Of a stretch of 64,000 nt of DNA, positions 50,673-59,671 are shown piece after piece. Below the pieces are notes generated by a model. That model made no database searches. It was not told the DNA's origin and saw only the letters and a list, made by a program, of their open reading frames with translations. The translations under genes and the position numbers were made by a program. How positions within the stretch are numbered: the first letter of the stretch is position 1; every line of letters begins with the position of its first letter. The stretch is from Pseudomonas sp. S35 (lineage in GTDB: Bacteria; Pseudomonadota; Gammaproteobacteria; Pseudomonadales; Pseudomonadaceae), in NCBI RefSeq assembly GCF_009866765.1, contig NZ_CP019431.1, positions 1,116,001 to 1,180,000 of the forward strand, read 5' to 3'.

Positions 50673-51725
50673 ATGAGCAAGTTCTGGAGCCCCTTCGTCA
50701 AGGACCTCGTGCCTTACGTGCCCGGCGAGCAGCCGAAGCTGACCAAGCTGGTCAAGCTCAACACCAATGAAAACCCCTACGGCCCGTCGCCCAAGGCGCT
50801 GGCCGCGATGCAGGCGGAGTTGAACGACAACTTGCGCCTGTATCCGGACCCCAACAGCGACCTGCTCAAGCAGGCCGTGGCCAAGTATTACGGGATCGAT
50901 GCCGGCAAGGTCTTCCTCGGCAATGGTTCCGATGAAGTGCTGGCCCACATCTTCCACGGCCTGTTCCAGCACGACCTGCCACTGCTGTTCCCGGACATCA
51001 GCTACAGCTTCTACCCGGTTTACTGCGGCCTCTATGGCATCCAGTCCGACCCGGTGGCGTTGGACGAGCAGTTCCAGATCCGTGTGGCCGACTACGCCAG
51101 GCCCAACGGCGGGATCATCTTCCCTAACCCGAACGCGCCGACCGGCTGCGTGTTGGCGTTGGACGCGGTGGAGCAGATCCTCAAGGCCAGCCCGGATTCG
51201 GTGGTGGTGGTTGATGAAGCCTATATCGACTTTGGCGGCGAAACCGCCATCAGTCTGGTGGACCGTTACCCGAATCTGCTGGTGACCCAGACCCTGTCCA
51301 AATCGCGCTCACTGGCCGGTTTGCGTGTGGGCCTGGCGGTGGGCCATCCGGACTTGATCGAAGCGCTGGAGCGCGTCAAGAACAGCTTCAACTCCTACCC
51401 GCTGGATCGCCTGGCGATTGTCGGCGCGGCGGCCGCGTTTGAGGACCGTGAGTACTTCGAGAAGACCTGCCAGTTAGTCATCGACAGCCGCAACAAGGTG
51501 GTCGCGCAGTTGGAGGGGAAGGGCTTTGAAGTGTTGCCTTCCGCGGCCAACTTCATCTTTGCCCGGCACCCACGGCACGACGCGGCCGGCCTGGCAGCCA
51601 AGTTGCGTGAGCAAGGGGTAATCGTGCGGCACTTCAAGCAGGAGCGGATTGCCCAGTTCCTGCGGATCAGCATTGGTACGCCGGAGCAGAACCAGGCGTT
51701 GATCGACGGTTTGGGTGAGCTCTAA
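50673..51725 (+). CDS. hisC: Histidinol-phosphate aminotransferase
   Basis: A 350-residue PLP enzyme of the aminotransferase class I/II fold. The PLP lysine lies in [25 protein letters not shown] is the N-terminal substrate segment. It transaminates imidazole-acetol phosphate to histidinol phosphate. Last gene of this his cluster. Confidence 0.96.
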   Translation: MSKFWSPFVKDLVPYVPGEQPKLTKLVKLNTNENPYGPSPKALAAMQAELNDNLRLYPDPNSDLLKQAVAKYYGIDAGKVFLGNGSDEVLAHIFHGLFQHDLPLLFPDISYSFYPVYCGLYGIQSDPVALDEQFQIRVADYARPNGGIIFPNPNAPTGCVLALDAVEQILKASPDSVVVVDEAYIDFGGETAISLVDRYPNLLVTQTLSKSRSLAGLRVGLAVGHPDLIEALERVKNSFNSYPLDRLAIVGAAAAFEDREYFEKTCQLVIDSRNKVVAQLEGKGFEVLPSAANFIFARHPRHDAAGLAAKLREQGVIVRHFKQERIAQFLRISIGTPEQNQALIDGLGEL

Positions 51726-51746
51726 GCCACACTGAAGATGTAAAAA

Positions 51747-51835
51747 TGTGGGAGGGGGCTTGCCCCCGATAGCGGAGTTTCAGTCAATTCATGTCTGACT
51801 GATATATCGCCATCGGGGGCAAGCCCCCTCCCACA
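51747..51835. repeat. REPIN-like inverted repeat (tgtgggagggggcttgcccc type)
   Basis: Inverted arms tgtgggagggggcttgcccc and ggggcaagccccctcccaca, with catcggggg inside, between hisC and the convergent uraA. It probably also ends transcription from one or both sides. Confidence 0.92.
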
Positions 51836-51854
51836 TTGGGTTTTGCGTTGGCAG

Positions 51855-53129
51855 TTAAAGCAGTGGCTCGTCAGGCTTCTTGTTCTTCCAGCCATCATTG
51901 CCCGGTAGCAGCAGGTTCAAGCCAATCGCTACGACCGCACACAGGGCGATGCCCTTGAGGCCGAAGTCATCCGGGCCGGTGCCAGTACCCACCAGCACAC
52001 CGCCAATTCCAAACACCAAGGTCACCGACACAATCACCAGGTTGCGCGCCTCGCCCAGGTCGATCTTGTGGCGGATCAGCGTGTTCATCCCCACCGCAGC
52101 AATCGAGCCAAACAACAGGCACAGAATCCCGCCCATCACCGGCACTGGAATGCTCTGCAGCAATGCACCGAACTTACCGATAAACGCCAGGCTGATGGCA
52201 AATACCGCCGCCCAGGTCATGATTTTCGGGTTGTAGTTCTTGGTCAGCATCACGGCGCCGGTCACTTCGGCGTAGGTGGTGTTCGGTGGGCCGCCGAACA
52301 TACCGGCGGCCGTGGTGGCAATACCATCACCCAGCAGGGTGCGGTGCAAACCCGGTTTTTTCAGGTAGTCGCGACCCGTCACGCTGCCCACCGCAATCAC
52401 ACCACCGATATGTTCGATCGCTGGGGCCAGGGCCACCGGGACGATAAACAGGATCGCCTGCCAGTTGAATTCCGGCGCGGTGAAGTGGGGGAGGGCGAAC
52501 CAAGGCGCGGCGGCGATCTTGGCCGTGTCGACCACGCCAAAGTAGAACGCCATCGCAAAGCCCACCAATACGCCGGAGATGATCGGCACCAGGCGGAAGA
52601 TGCCTTTGCCGAACACTGCCACGATCAGCGTGGTGAGCAGCGCGGGCATAGAGATCATCATCGCGGTCTGGTAATGAATCAGCTCGGCGCCATCGCCGGA
52701 CTTGCCCATCGCCATATTGGCGGCAATGGGCGCCATGGCCAGGCCGATGGAGATGATCACCGGCCCGATGACGACAGGTGGCAGCAGCCGGTCGATAAAA
52801 CCGGTGCCCTTGATCTTCACGGCCAGGCCCAGGAACGTATAAACGAAACCGGCCGCCATCACCCCGCCCATGGTCGCCGCGAGGCCGAACTGGCCCTTGG
52901 CGAGAATGATCGGTGTGATAAACGCAAAGCTCGACGCCAGGAACACTGGCACCTGCCGCCCTGTCACCACCTGGAACAGCAATGTGCCCAGGCCGGCGGT
53001 GAACAGCGCGACGTTTGGATCAAGACCTGTGATCAGCGGCATCAACACCAGCGCGCCAAATGCTACGAAGAGCATTTGTGCGCCAGACAGGATCTGGCGC
53101 CAAAGCGGGTCGTTGAATTCATCCTGCAT
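51855..53129 (-). CDS. uraA: Uracil permease (NCS2/NAT family)
   Basis: A 424-residue nucleobase:cation symporter with about 14 hydrophobic helices. The family segment reads NTTYAEVTGAVMLTKNYNPK and the N-terminal QMLFVAFGALVLMPLITGLDP. It imports uracil, which Upp traps as UMP. ATG 53129 is chosen over a GTG two codons upstream that overlaps the upp stop. Confidence 0.95.
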   Translation of the reverse strand: MQDEFNDPLWRQILSGAQMLFVAFGALVLMPLITGLDPNVALFTAGLGTLLFQVVTGRQVPVFLASSFAFITPIILAKGQFGLAATMGGVMAAGFVYTFLGLAVKIKGTGFIDRLLPPVVIGPVIISIGLAMAPIAANMAMGKSGDGAELIHYQTAMMISMPALLTTLIVAVFGKGIFRLVPIISGVLVGFAMAFYFGVVDTAKIAAAPWFALPHFTAPEFNWQAILFIVPVALAPAIEHIGGVIAVGSVTGRDYLKKPGLHRTLLGDGIATTAAGMFGGPPNTTYAEVTGAVMLTKNYNPKIMTWAAVFAISLAFIGKFGALLQSIPVPVMGGILCLLFGSIAAVGMNTLIRHKIDLGEARNLVIVSVTLVFGIGGVLVGTGTGPDDFGLKGIALCAVVAIGLNLLLPGNDGWKNKKPDEPLL

Positions 53130-53131
53130 GT

Positions 53132-53770
53132 TCACGCGTCCTTCTGCTTGGTGCCGAAGATCTTGTCACCGGCATCGCCAAGGCCCGGGATGATGTAGCC
53201 GTGTTCATTCAGGCGCTCGTCGATGGAGGCGGTGTAGATCTGCACGTCCGGGTGCGCTTTCTCGACGGCGGCGATGCCTTCGGGAGCGGCTACCAGCACC
53301 ATTGCGCGGATGTCCCGGCAACCGGCTTTTTTCAGCAGGTCGATGGTGGCAACCATTGAACTGCCGGTGGCGAGCATCGGGTCGATGATCATGGCCAGGC
53401 GCTCGTTGATTTCCGGGACGAGTTTTTCCAGGTAGGTGTGGGCCTGCAAGGTTTCTTCGTTGCGGGCCACGCCTACGGCGCTGACCTTGGCGCCGGGGAT
53501 CAGGCTGAGGACGCCCTCGAGCATGCCGATACCGGCGCGCAGGATCGGCACGACCGTGATTTTCTTACCGGCGATTTTTTCCACCTGGACGGGACCGGCC
53601 CAGCCGGGGATCTCGTAGGTTTCCAGGGGCAAATCCTTGGTGGCTTCGTAAGTGAGCAACGCTCCGACTTCCTGAGCAAGCTCACGGAAGTTCTTCGTGC
53701 TAATGTCGGCGCGGCGCATAAGGCCGAGCTTGTGCTGGATCAGCGGGTGGCGGATCTCGCGAGTGGGCAT
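53132..53770 (-). CDS. upp: Uracil phosphoribosyltransferase
   Basis: A 212-residue enzyme of pyrimidine salvage: uracil + PRPP to UMP. The PRPP-binding motif is [18 protein letters not shown] and the uracil site lies in [20 protein letters not shown] 53770 gives the family start [14 protein letters not shown]. It lies directly ahead of uraA in one operon. Confidence 0.96.
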   Translation of the reverse strand: MPTREIRHPLIQHKLGLMRRADISTKNFRELAQEVGALLTYEATKDLPLETYEIPGWAGPVQVEKIAGKKITVVPILRAGIGMLEGVLSLIPGAKVSAVGVARNEETLQAHTYLEKLVPEINERLAMIIDPMLATGSSMVATIDLLKKAGCRDIRAMVLVAAPEGIAAVEKAHPDVQIYTASIDERLNEHGYIIPGLGDAGDKIFGTKQKDA

Positions 53771-53933
53771 GGGAAAGGCTCCGGCGGCGGGCAAAAAAAC
53801 CGGCCTAGATTAATCTATCCGAGGGTGTTGTCCTATAGACATCTAGTACGTTAGTCCATTAAGGCTTGCCCGGAGCGCACGAGCAGCGTACCTTCGCCCG
53901 CTTTTCTTGCCACAGCACCCCTTGGAGAGCGCC

Positions 53934-54491
53934 ATGTCCGCTGATCTTGAGCATATCCGTCAAATCATGCGTGAGGCTGATTGCCTGTACACCGAAGCGC
54001 AAGTCGAAGAGGCAATCGCCAAGGTCGGCGCCCACATCACCCGCGAAATGGCCGACACCAACCCGGTGGTCTTCTGCGTGATGAACGGCGGCCTGATCTT
54101 CGCCGGCAAATTGCTCACCCATCTGCAATTCCCGCTGGAAGCGTCTTACCTGCACGCCACCCGCTATCGCAACGAAACCACTGGCGGCGACCTGTTCTGG
54201 AAAGCCAAGCCGGAAGTTTCGTTCATTGACCGCGACGTGCTGATCATCGACGACATTCTCGATGAAGGTCACACCCTGGGCGCGATCATCGACTTCTGCA
54301 AACACGCCGGCGCACGCAAGGTGCACACCGCCGTGCTGATCGACAAAGACCACGACCGCAAGGCGCGGCCGGACCTGAAGGCCGATTACGTCGGCCTGCC
54401 ATGCATCGACCGCTACATCTTCGGTTATGGCATGGACTACAAAGGCTACTGGCGCAACGCCAATGGGATCTACGCCGTCAAAGGCATGTGA
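53934..54491 (+). CDS. hpt: Hypoxanthine-guanine phosphoribosyltransferase
   Basis: A 185-residue purine salvage enzyme. The PRPP loop reads VLIIDDILDEGHTLG; the residue choice suggests hypoxanthine/guanine specificity as in related pseudomonads. ATG 53934 has GGAGAG upstream. Divergent from upp across a 163-bp gap with no clear promoter identified. Confidence 0.94.
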   Translation: MSADLEHIRQIMREADCLYTEAQVEEAIAKVGAHITREMADTNPVVFCVMNGGLIFAGKLLTHLQFPLEASYLHATRYRNETTGGDLFWKAKPEVSFIDRDVLIIDDILDEGHTLGAIIDFCKHAGARKVHTAVLIDKDHDRKARPDLKADYVGLPCIDRYIFGYGMDYKGYWRNANGIYAVKGM

Positions 54492-54551
54492 TCCAGGCCT
54501 GGCGCAGGGTTGTCATGCTATCGTGCTTGGCCCCTGCGTCTGGAGCTGTTC

Positions 54552-55037
54552 ATGAGCCTGTTGATTCGCACTTGCGCCGCCCTGGCGCTGACCCTGAGTT
54601 TGCCACTGGCCGCCGCTCCGGCGCCGATGCATGGTCAATTCCTGCCGCCGGATGACCTCACGCTGCGCACTGAAACCCCTGAGCAGCAGCAACTGCTGCA
54701 AGTCACCGAGTACGCGGTGGTGGTGGGTAATCAACGCCAGTCCAACCAGCAACCGATCCCGGTGACTTCGCCGCTGATGATCCGTCTCAAGGGCAAGTCC
54801 CTGAACAAAGGCGCAACGATCAGCCAGGTGGTGCTCAACTTCGATGCCGAAAGTAAAAGCCTGAAGAAGCCGGTGTTTGACGACAAGACCAAGACCTTGA
54901 CGCTTTCTTATCCGGTGGCCCAATACCGGGTGATTGTCGACTTGCTGCGCAATGACACCCTCTATGTGCAATTTCTCAGCTATGCCAACGGCCATATCTG
55001 GGCGGATGTGCACACCGGTGCAGTCCGTATCAAGTAG
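54552..55037 (+). CDS. Exported protein of unknown function
   Basis: A 161-residue protein with a Sec signal peptide (MSLLIRTCAALALTLSLPLAAAPA), so it is periplasmic. The mature part is beta-rich and unknown to me; FDAESKSLKKPVFDDKTKTLTLSYPV has a beta-hairpin look. It lies 60 nt after hpt, and I take ATG 54552 because it begins the signal sequence. No motif suggests a function. Confidence 0.85.
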   Translation: MSLLIRTCAALALTLSLPLAAAPAPMHGQFLPPDDLTLRTETPEQQQLLQVTEYAVVVGNQRQSNQQPIPVTSPLMIRLKGKSLNKGATISQVVLNFDAESKSLKKPVFDDKTKTLTLSYPVAQYRVIVDLLRNDTLYVQFLSYANGHIWADVHTGAVRIK

Positions 55038-55058
55038 CCAGAGCGATGAAGATCAAAA

Positions 55059-55145
55059 TGTGGGAGGGGGCTTGCCCCCGATAGCGGTGTGAAGTTAAAG
55101 ATAGTGAGCCAGACACACTGCAATCGGGAGCAAGCCCCCTCCCAC
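55059..55145. repeat. REPIN-like inverted repeat (tgtgggagggggcttgcccc type)
   Basis: Left arm tgtgggagggggcttgccccc (diverging as cgatagcggtgtg), right arm gggagcaagccccctcccaca. Between the exported protein and the PA4642-like gene. Confidence 0.92.
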
Positions 55146-55228
55146 ATTGGGTCTCCACTGCTTTCGGAGCTTGCGTCGCACAGGTAGACTTCAAACCCCG
55201 TGTAAATGTCTGCAGGCTGGAGTCGGTA

Positions 55229-55516
55229 ATGCGTAAAGATAAGAAACAGGTGATTGGTGACGAGATTGGCGACGATCAAATCAAGTTGTTCCTGGACTTC
55301 GAGCCGGTCGACGCAACCTCACCGTCCCTGCACAAACTGATCAAGGCTTACCGTGGCCTGCGTATCGACGACTTCGAGCGCTTCCTGGGCTTTTTCAAGG
55401 AAGCTGGCCTGGATCTGGATGGCAAGGACGAGCATGGCCAGACGTTCGTCGAGTTGATCAAGGATCAGCGCAACGCGCCTGAGTACATCGAACTGATCGA
55501 AAACGCCCGCGGCTGA
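55229..55516 (+). CDS. PA4642-type conserved small protein
   Basis: A 95-residue acidic protein (MRKDKKQVIGDEIGDDQIKLFL start) of a family conserved in pseudomonads beside mqo. The sequence reads as helices around a central LIKAYRGLRIDDFERFLGFF. No catalytic motif is visible; role unknown. A strong terminator follows at once, shared with convergent mqo. Confidence 0.85.
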   Translation: MRKDKKQVIGDEIGDDQIKLFLDFEPVDATSPSLHKLIKAYRGLRIDDFERFLGFFKEAGLDLDGKDEHGQTFVELIKDQRNAPEYIELIENARG

Positions 55517-55532
55517 TTTTCCAGAGCCAAAA

Positions 55533-55568
55533 AAAACGCCCCGATCTCATGCCGAGAGCGGGGCGTTT
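55533..55568 (+). terminator. Bidirectional terminator between the small protein gene and mqo
   Basis: aacgccccg (about 55535-55543) pairs with cggggcgtt (55559-55567), with an inner tctc/gaga stem, and T- or A-rich flanks on both sides. It can end transcription from either convergent gene. Confidence 0.85.
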
Positions 55569-55577
55569 GTGTTTTCA

Positions 55578-55679
55578 CTGTAGGAGCGAGCTTGCTCGCT
55601 AACAGCCTGAGAGCGCCGCGTTATTCCATATGCGCTGCGTTATCGTTGACGTTTTTCGCGATCGAGCTCGCTTCTACAG
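55578..55679. repeat. REPIN-like inverted repeat (tgtaggagcgagcttgctcg type) overlapping mqo 3' end
   Basis: The left arm ctgtaggagcgagcttgctcgc (55578-55599) is an imperfect inverted copy of cgatcgagctcgcttctacag (about 55659-55679); the inner gcgttatcgttgacgtttttcgcg also belongs to the right arm. The right arm (about 55637-55679) lies within the last codons of mqo, so the repeat spans the mqo stop codon. A different family from the others here. Confidence 0.85.
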
Positions 55680-57159
55680 GTTCAACCAGTTCAAGGCTGA
55701 TGTTGTTCTGCGCATTGATCTTGCGATACAGCTCGGCGTCCGTCTCCAGGACCTTTTCCCGGGCTGGGAAGATTTCCTGCAGCTTGGCCGCCCATTCACC
55801 GGCAGTCTTGGCCGGGAAGCAGCGTTCGATCAGTTCCAGCATGATCGACACCGTCACCGAGGCGCCCGGAGATGCGCCCAGCAGCGCCGCCAGGGAGCCG
55901 TCTTTGGCCGCGACCAGTTCTGTGCCGAATTGCAGCACGCCGCCTTTCTTCGGGTCTTTCTTGATGATCTGAACCCGCTGGCCGGCCACTTCCAGGCGCC
56001 AGTCTTCGGCTTTCGCCTCAGGGTAGAAGCGACGCAGGGATTCCAGGCGCTGCTCCATGGATTGGCGCACTTCGCTGACCAGGTACTTGGTCAGGTCCAT
56101 GTTGTCGCGAGCCACGGCCAGCATCGGGCCGATGTTGCCGGCACGGATCGACATCGGCAGGTCAAGGAACGAGCCGTGCTTGAGGAACTTGGTGGTGAAA
56201 CCGGCGTATGGCCCGAACAGCAGGGATTTCTTGCCATCCACCACGCGGGTGTCCAGGTGCGGCACCGACATCGGTGGCGAACCCACTGCGGCCTGGCTGT
56301 AGACCTTGGCCTGGTGGTGCTTGACCACTTCGGGGTTGTCGCAACGCAGCCACTGGCCACTGACCGGGAAGCCGCCGAAGCCTTTGCTTTCTTCGATGCC
56401 CGAGGCTTGCAGCAGCGGCAGTGCCGCGCCACCAGCGCCGAGGAAGACGAACTTGGCGTCCACTTCACGGCTGGTGCCGCTGTTGACGTCTTTGATGCTC
56501 ACGGTCCAGCCGGCGCCGTTGCGCTTGAGGCCGGTGACGCGCTTGCTGTACTTGACCTGGGCATCCGGGGAGCTGGTCAGGTGGCCGAGCAGTTGATTGG
56601 TCAGGGCGCCGAAGTTGACGTCGGTGCCATTCATCACGCGGGTGGCAGCGATTTTTTCGTCGAGCGGGCGGCCCGGCATCATCAGTGGCATCCACTCGGC
56701 CATCTCGTTGCGGTCTTCGGTGTAGTGCATGTCCGAGAACGCATGGTGCTGGCTGAGGGACTCAAAGCGCTTCTTGAGGAAAGCCACGCCGTTTTCACCC
56801 TGCACGAAGCTCAGGTGCGGCACCGGGCTGATAAAGGACTTGGACGAGCCAAAGGTGCCCTTTTGGGTCAGGTACGCCCAGAACTGCTTGGACACCTCGA
56901 ACTGGGTGTTGATGTGCACGGCTTTCTTGATGTCGATGGAACCATCGGCGGCCTGCGGCGTGTAGTTCAGCTCGCACAGCCCGGCGTGACCGGTACCGGC
57001 GTTGTTCCACGGGTTGGAACTCTCCGCTGCACCCGAATCCATCAGCTCAACGACTTCCAGCGTGAGGCCGGGGTCGAGCTCTTTGAGCAGTACGGCCAGG
57101 GTGGCACTCATGATGCCGGCCCCTACCAGTACTACGTCGACTGCTTCGTTATGCGCCAT
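55621..57159 (-). CDS. mqo: Malate:quinone oxidoreductase
   Basis: A 512-residue FAD-dependent membrane-associated enzyme that oxidises malate to oxaloacetate and passes electrons to quinone, replacing or backing up malate dehydrogenase. The FAD-binding motif [16 protein letters not shown] (11-26) is at the N-terminus. GGA GACG is the ribosome site. The last 20 residues ([20 protein letters not shown]) are encoded largely by a REPIN arm, so the C-terminal tail is probably a late addition. Confidence 0.95.
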   Translation of the reverse strand: MAHNEAVDVVLVGAGIMSATLAVLLKELDPGLTLEVVELMDSGAAESSNPWNNAGTGHAGLCELNYTPQAADGSIDIKKAVHINTQFEVSKQFWAYLTQKGTFGSSKSFISPVPHLSFVQGENGVAFLKKRFESLSQHHAFSDMHYTEDRNEMAEWMPLMMPGRPLDEKIAATRVMNGTDVNFGALTNQLLGHLTSSPDAQVKYSKRVTGLKRNGAGWTVSIKDVNSGTSREVDAKFVFLGAGGAALPLLQASGIEESKGFGGFPVSGQWLRCDNPEVVKHHQAKVYSQAAVGSPPMSVPHLDTRVVDGKKSLLFGPYAGFTTKFLKHGSFLDLPMSIRAGNIGPMLAVARDNMDLTKYLVSEVRQSMEQRLESLRRFYPEAKAEDWRLEVAGQRVQIIKKDPKKGGVLQFGTELVAAKDGSLAALLGASPGASVTVSIMLELIERCFPAKTAGEWAAKLQEIFPAREKVLETDAELYRKINAQNNISLELVEPVEASSIAKNVNDNAAHME

Positions 57160-57886
57160 TTAACGCGTCTCCAAAATCTGCAGCACCAAATTGACGGCAT
57201 GGCTGCCAGGAGTGACGGGGCGGTTCACGTGTTGCCCCAGGTTACCCATGGCCAGGATCGCCATGTCCGTTTCGCAATTCTTTGCAACTTCAGCACACGC
57301 TTCCTGCCAGCCTCATCTGCCTATGAACGCATTCATGGGCGCCTGTGGCAATTCGACTTATGGTCAAAGCGTGCGATTCGTGCAATCAATCCGTAGCGGA
57401 CAGGCTCAAGCTCCGGTTGTCGAGGAGCACTCGGTCCTGTGTGGTTGGGCTGTTCCAGACGCTGATGGTGCTTGTACAAACGCCAAACTATTCATTTGCT
57501 CGCCACACTCTTGTGAAGTTGTGAAAACCCGTTTTTTCACGCTCTTTTGAAGACGTGAACCTCAAAAAAGGGCTGCCCCGACCTGGCACCTGGCCCGCAG
57601 TATCTTTGCCGACAGGCGGCAAAACGGGCAAACAACTCAAGTGGCCGAGCGCAATGGCAGCTCTGGCAGATTCGGTAAAGGCGGGTGGTTTGCAAAGGAA
57701 ACAGCAAGCGCGCCAGCTTCACTCGATCTGTGTGGGCGGCTCTCTGTGGGCGATTCTTGGGGTTAATACCGAGGCATTAACGATGCTGCGAGGCCCGATC
57801 AGGAGACGTCCTTATAATCGGGGGGAGATTGTAGCGAAGAACGTCAGGGAAATGGGCGTGTTTTATGACTTTTATTAGGTCTTCGG
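57160..57886. other. 727-bp region without a convincing gene
   Basis: This region lies between mqo (divergent) and the small minus-strand gene. Two plus-strand open frames (119 and 107 codons) and some minus-strand ones exist, but lack a good ribosome site or family resemblance. It holds hairpins at about 57521-57540 (gtgaaaa/ttttcac) and 57536-57560, and a TATAAT at 57812-57817 on the plus strand. It must hold the mqo promoter; an unrecognised small RNA is possible. Confidence 0.6.
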
Positions 57887-58120
57887 TCAGGCGGCCAACG
57901 GCTGATGACGCGGCGACCGCACTGGGCGTGGGCTGACACGGGCGCGGGTGGGCAGCGGGTGGTGCATCCAGCTCAGGCGGATTTCTGCGATTTCCACCCA
58001 ACCATCACCCACCGGCGGCTGGCTGCATTCCTTGAAGGCTTGGCAGCGGCCTTGCGCATCAAGCCGGGCGAACTGGCGAAGGGCGGGCTTGCGGATAAAC
58101 AGTGACCAGAGAAATTGCAT
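57887..58120 (-). CDS. Small basic conserved-looking protein of unknown function
   Basis: A 77-residue protein (MQFLWSLFIRKPALRQFARLDAQGRCQAFKECSQ in part) with a basic, proline/arginine-rich C-terminal tail (PTRARVSPRPVRSP). A strong AGGAGG lies 9 nt before ATG 58120, which is why I keep it; a longer frame starts at 58231. No domain is recognised. It may be membrane-peripheral given the hydrophobic N-terminus; unsure. Confidence 0.7.
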   Translation of the reverse strand: MQFLWSLFIRKPALRQFARLDAQGRCQAFKECSQPPVGDGWVEIAEIRLSWMHHPLPTRARVSPRPVRSPRHQPLAA

Positions 58121-58314
58121 GGCGACAGACCTCCTGAAGTTAGGGTCAAGCATGCCTGGCGAGGATGACGAGCCGATGTAACCGCTATTACATATCGGTG
58201 ACAGCGAACCGCTGCCGAGGCGATGAGTCATAGGTTGTAACTGATGCTAGTTCCCCGCGGGGGCGCCCCGTTATACTGCCGGCCTGTCGGTACCTGATTT
58301 CTGGAGAGAAGCAC

Positions 58315-58902
58315 ATGTTGCAACGCCTGTTGTTCGGTTTGATCACTGTGACCAGTTTGGCCCTGGCTGGCTGCGCCAACAGCCCGCAACAACTGAGCCC
58401 GCAACCCAAGCTCACCACGCAGCTGGCGCCGGTGGGGCACGGCCAGCCGGTGTCGGTACGTGTGGTGGATGGTCGTGCGTCGCCTACATTGGGCTCTCGC
58501 GGTGGCCTGTACCCGGAGACCGCGCTTATCTCGGTGACCGGTCAGGACGTGCTGCCCAAGCTGCAAGCCCAGGCCGAAGCGGCCGTGCGCCTGCTGGGCT
58601 TCACCCCGAGCGCCAACGCGCCGGGCGCTCCTCAGTTGACCATCACCTTGGCAGAGCTGAAGTACCAGTCGCCCAAGGAAGGCCTGTACGTGACTGAAGC
58701 CGCCATCGGCGCAACGTTCAAGTCCGACGTCACTGCGGGTACCCGTCGCTACAGCGGCCGCTACGGCGCATCGCTGAACCAGCGTTTCGGTATGTCGCCG
58801 AACCAGGAAACCAACACCAAGCTGGTCAGCGACGTTCTGAGTGACGCCTTGACCCGCCTGTTCAAGGATCCAAGCATCGGTTCATTGCTCAGCGCGCAGT
58901 AA
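58315..58902 (+). CDS. YajG-family lipoprotein
   Basis: A 195-residue lipoprotein: signal peptide with lipobox LALAGC (C20), then a YajG-type domain (RVVDGRASPTLGSRGGLY near residue 50, repeated strand-turn patterns after). Expected at the outer membrane or periplasmic face; function unknown. A terminator follows directly. Confidence 0.88.
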   Translation: MLQRLLFGLITVTSLALAGCANSPQQLSPQPKLTTQLAPVGHGQPVSVRVVDGRASPTLGSRGGLYPETALISVTGQDVLPKLQAQAEAAVRLLGFTPSANAPGAPQLTITLAELKYQSPKEGLYVTEAAIGATFKSDVTAGTRRYSGRYGASLNQRFGMSPNQETNTKLVSDVLSDALTRLFKDPSIGSLLSAQ

Positions 58903-58916
58903 CTGTCCAGATAAAG

Positions 58917-58948
58917 ACCGGGCTCATTGTTGAGCCCGGTTTTTTTTC
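58917..58948 (+). terminator. Intrinsic terminator after the YajG-like gene
   Basis: accgggctca (58917-58926) pairs perfectly with tgagcccggt (58931-58940) across a 4-nt loop, followed by T8. Confidence 0.95.
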
Positions 58949-58958
58949 GCCTTCAGTT

Positions 58959-59168
58959 TCACGCGGCAATGTCGATACAGAAGTCCAGCATGCTCACACC
59001 GGTCAACAGATCGGCCTCCGGCGAGTCCGCATGCTGGTGCCCGCCAAGGGCGCAATACACCAGCCAATGGCGGTCCTGCACGTTGAACGCCAGGCCGCCG
59101 ACCAGCGCCTCCTGCTCATCGCTCTGGGCCATCAGATACAGCCGATCCTGGTTGTGCGCGTGCAACAT
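58959..59168 (-). CDS. Small protein of unknown function
   Basis: A 69-residue soluble protein (MLHAHNQDRLYLMAQSDEQEALVGG start, a HQHADSPEAD patch). GGGAGC lies 5 nt before the ATG on the minus strand. I do not recognise a family; no signal peptide or membrane segment. It converges with the YajG-like gene across the terminator. Confidence 0.7.
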   Translation of the reverse strand: MLHAHNQDRLYLMAQSDEQEALVGGLAFNVQDRHWLVYCALGGHQHADSPEADLLTGVSMLDFCIDIAA

Positions 59169-59352
59169 GACAAGCTCCCGAATGTTCGAAGGGCAACAGA
59201 GTGGCTTGTTAAGGTGACGTTCAGGTGACGCTGTAAATTACTGGATACATTGACCGTCCATGGGGGATGGAGCGTTTTAGGCGCTGCAGGCCACTGTCCG
59301 TTCAGGTGTGTATCTGAACCGATACCCAGACACTGTTTTCCTGAGGTTTGCG

Positions 59353-59610
59353 ATGGCGCTGCCCGCACTATTGATCAATGCTGTGGCTTTATTGGTGGCC
59401 TGCCCCGGTGCGGCGCTGCTGTTTGTTACCCGCTTGTGCGAGCAGCGCGCCATGGCCGAGTTGACTGCACAAAGCGAAGACCGGGCCATCGATCAGCCCA
59501 TGTTGTTCCTGGATGTGCGCACCGAACGGGCGCATCGCATGGCTTACCGAATCGGCTTCGCCTGCCTGGGGTTGGGGCTGGCGATTTCCTGGTTCAGCAC
59601 CCACTTCTAA
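59353..59610 (+). CDS. Small two-helix membrane protein of unknown function
   Basis: An 85-residue protein with two hydrophobic segments: about 3-25 (LPALLINAVALLVACPGAALLFV) and about 68-82 (IGFACLGLGLAIS). Charged residues lie between, giving an N-in/C-in or reverse hairpin. ATG 59353 is chosen because it begins the first helix. Function unknown. Confidence 0.72.
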   Translation: MALPALLINAVALLVACPGAALLFVTRLCEQRAMAELTAQSEDRAIDQPMLFLDVRTERAHRMAYRIGFACLGLGLAISWFSTHF

Positions 59611-59624
59611 AAACACCGCAAAAC

Positions 59625-59662
59625 AAATGTGGGAGTGGGCAAGCGCCCTCCCACATTTTTTT
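59625..59662. repeat. Single REP-like hairpin between convergent genes
   Basis: aaatgtgggagtgggc (59625-59640) pairs with gcgccctcccacattt (59643-59658) and is followed by T-rich sequence on both strands. It looks like a decayed single arm of the tgtgggagggggcttgcccc family and probably serves as a bidirectional terminator between the small membrane protein and the acyltransferase. Confidence 0.8.
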
Positions 59663-59671
59663 GATCGGTGG

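Noticed and set aside
57191..57878. Two plus-strand open frames of 119 and 107 codons upstream of mqo.
   Set aside because: No good ribosome site, no recognisable family or typical codon use; left as a possible non-coding region.
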